Shown here piece after piece: positions 14,105 through 15,207 of a DNA stretch of 15,207 nucleotides (its first letter is position 1; each line of letters opens with the position of its first letter). The translations under genes were made by a program, and so were the position numbers. Below the pieces are notes generated by a model. It did not search any database and was not told the origin of the DNA. It saw only the letters and a program-made list of their open reading frames with translations. The DNA is from an uncultured Pseudorhodobacter sp. Its GTDB lineage: Bacteria > Pseudomonadota > Alphaproteobacteria > Rhodobacterales > Rhodobacteraceae. The stretch covers positions 1 to 15,207 of the forward strand of contig CAMFLG010000023.1 in NCBI GenBank assembly GCA_945957495.1. Direction: 5' to 3'.

Positions 14105-15207
14105 ATGAAAACCCACCTGCCGAACAAGCAATCCACCGCCGTTTCGCCTGACCATAGCGCCGATATGCATCCGGCGACGCGGGCGCTGGACGGTGGCTTG
14201 CGGCCCGATCCGATGACCGGCGCGATTCAGCCCGGAATTTCGATGTCGGTGAACAATGTGTTCACCCCCGGCGGTGCTGCCTTTTCCGCCGATGGCGCGG
14301 GCGATTTGACCGATCTGCCGTTTCTGTATGCCCGTTGGACCAACCCGACGGTGCGCGATCTGGAACGTCGGCTGGCGAGTTTGGAGCAGGCAGAGGCCGC
14401 GCTGGCCACGGCAACCGGGGTTGCGGCGGTTGCGGCAACCTTTCTGGCGCTGTTGAAATCGGGCGATCACCTGATCATTTCCGATGTCTGCTATGCCGGT
14501 GCCTATGAACTGGCCACCCGTATCCTGCCCGGTTTCGGCATTGAGGTGACGCCGGTAAACCTTTCGAACCTTGACGCCCTGCGCTCGGCGCTGCGCCCGA
14601 ATACCAAGCTGATCCACGCGGAAAGCCCCTGCAACCCTTTGTTGCGGTTGACGGATCTTGCGGGCCTTGCGCAGATTGCACGGGCGGCGGGGGTGCTGAC
14701 ATCGGTTGACAGCACGCTGGCGACGCCGGTGCTGACGCAGCCGCTGACACTGGGCATTGATCTGGTGGTCCATTCTCTGACCAAGTTCATGAACGGCCAT
14801 GGCGATGCGCTGGGCGGGGCGGTGATCGGGCGCAAAGACCTGATTGCGCAGATCCGCGCCTCGACAGGGGTCTATCTGGGCGCGACGCTGTCGGCGCACA
14901 ACGCATGGCTGATCCTGCGCGGCATCGACACGCTGTATCCGCGTCTGCGCACGGCGTCCGAAAATGCGATGATCTTGGCGCAGCATCTTGAGGCGCATCC
15001 GAAGGTGCTGGCCGTCACCTATCCCGGCCTTGCTAGCCATCCGCAGCATGCGCTGGCCAGCCGCCAGATGGCCCTGCCCGGCGGCATGATCACCTTTCAG
15101 ACCGCCGATCCAGAGGCGGTCGCGCAGCGGATGGCGGCGCGGTTCCGGGTGATGCATTATGCGTTTTCGCTGGGCCATCAGCGCAGCATTTGCGTGCATA
15201 TCGGCAC
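14105..15207 (+). CDS. PLP-dependent trans-sulfuration enzyme (cystathionine gamma-synthase family), 3' truncated
   Basis: An open frame of 367 codons that runs off the right edge. It belongs to the Cys/Met-metabolism PLP-enzyme family, which carries out elimination or replacement at the beta or gamma carbon of sulfur amino acids. The visible pattern is YARWTNPTVRDLE (residues 75-87), an ATATGVAAVAA cofactor-phosphate region, SPCNPLLRLTDL, SVDSTLATPVL, and HSLTKFMNGHGDALGG with the Schiff-base lysine K227. The wording DST and SLTKF, in place of the usual DNT and SATKY, matches a subgroup annotated only as cystathionine gamma-synthase-like, so the exact reaction is uncertain. I chose the ATG at 14105, with GGGG at 14095-14098 as a modest ribosome-binding site. 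An in-frame ATG at 14093 overlaps the inverted repeat. Only the C-terminal end is missing. Confidence 0.9.
   Translation, partial: MKTHLPNKQSTAVSPDHSADMHPATRALDGGLRPDPMTGAIQPGISMSVNNVFTPGGAAFSADGAGDLTDLPFLYARWTNPTVRDLERRLASLEQAEAALATATGVAAVAATFLALLKSGDHLIISDVCYAGAYELATRILPGFGIEVTPVNLSNLDALRSALRPNTKLIHAESPCNPLLRLTDLAGLAQIARAAGVLTSVDSTLATPVLTQPLTLGIDLVVHSLTKFMNGHGDALGGAVIGRKDLIAQIRASTGVYLGATLSAHNAWLILRGIDTLYPRLRTASENAMILAQHLEAHPKVLAVTYPGLASHPQHALASRQMALPGGMITFQTADPEAVAQRMAARFRVMHYAFSLGHQRSICVHIG

Noticed and set aside
14087..15199. A 370-codon minus-strand open frame at the right edge
   Set aside because: The plus strand encodes a clear PLP enzyme with its lysine motif in this interval.
1..15207. 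CRISPR arrays, tRNAs, rRNAs, insertion sequences or attachment sites
   Set aside because: No spaced direct repeats, cloverleaf-like sequence, transposase or terminal inverted repeats were seen on either strand.

Overview
The window looks like chromosomal DNA of an alphaproteobacterium, most likely of the family Rhodobacteraceae/Paracoccaceae. This rests on high GC, ATGA/TGATG gene overlaps, the DUF1285-MoxR-DUF58-DUF4159 gene order, a fragment of a hydroxypyruvate isomerase typical of that group, and a short GGATATTT...AGATGAAAG intergenic element that I recall as common in these genomes. It is mostly ordinary metabolic and envelope DNA. I see no mobile element, tRNA, rRNA or CRISPR array.

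Layout. (1) 1-689, minus strand: a DUF1285 gene overlaps by one base the start of a hydroxypyruvate-isomerase-like gene that runs off the left edge. (2) 750-7442, plus strand: four genes with 4-base overlaps, encoding a MoxR AAA+ ATPase, a DUF58 protein, a BatA-like/DUF4159 membrane protein, and a membrane protein with von Willebrand A-like and glutamine-amidotransferase-like domains. This is a Bat/MoxR-type envelope module. (3) 7452-8582, minus strand: a DUF599 membrane protein followed by a small four-helix membrane protein I do not recognise, in sequence of visibly lower GC. (4) 8685-12539, plus strand: glcD, glcE and glcF, the three subunits of glycolate oxidase, with a hairpin plus repeat-like element between glcD and glcE. 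(5) 12588-13385: a secreted trypsin-like serine protease. (6) 13527-13991: a class A small heat-shock protein of the Hsp20/IbpA type. It is preceded by a sigma32-like promoter and a ~100-nt leader that can fold into successive hairpins, the last masking the Shine-Dalgarno in a ROSE-thermometer pattern, and followed by a strong intrinsic terminator. (7) 14105 to the right edge: a PLP-dependent trans-sulfuration-family enzyme, preceded by a perfect inverted repeat.

How they work together. The ATPase MoxR is expected to remodel or activate the DUF58/VWA-type partners at the membrane. GlcDEF oxidises glycolate to glyoxylate. The hydroxypyruvate-isomerase-like gene at the left edge may act further down glyoxylate/hydroxypyruvate metabolism, but it is about 8.6 kb away on the other strand. 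The most interesting signal is the apparent two-layer heat control (sigma32-type promoter plus RNA thermometer) of the small heat-shock gene.
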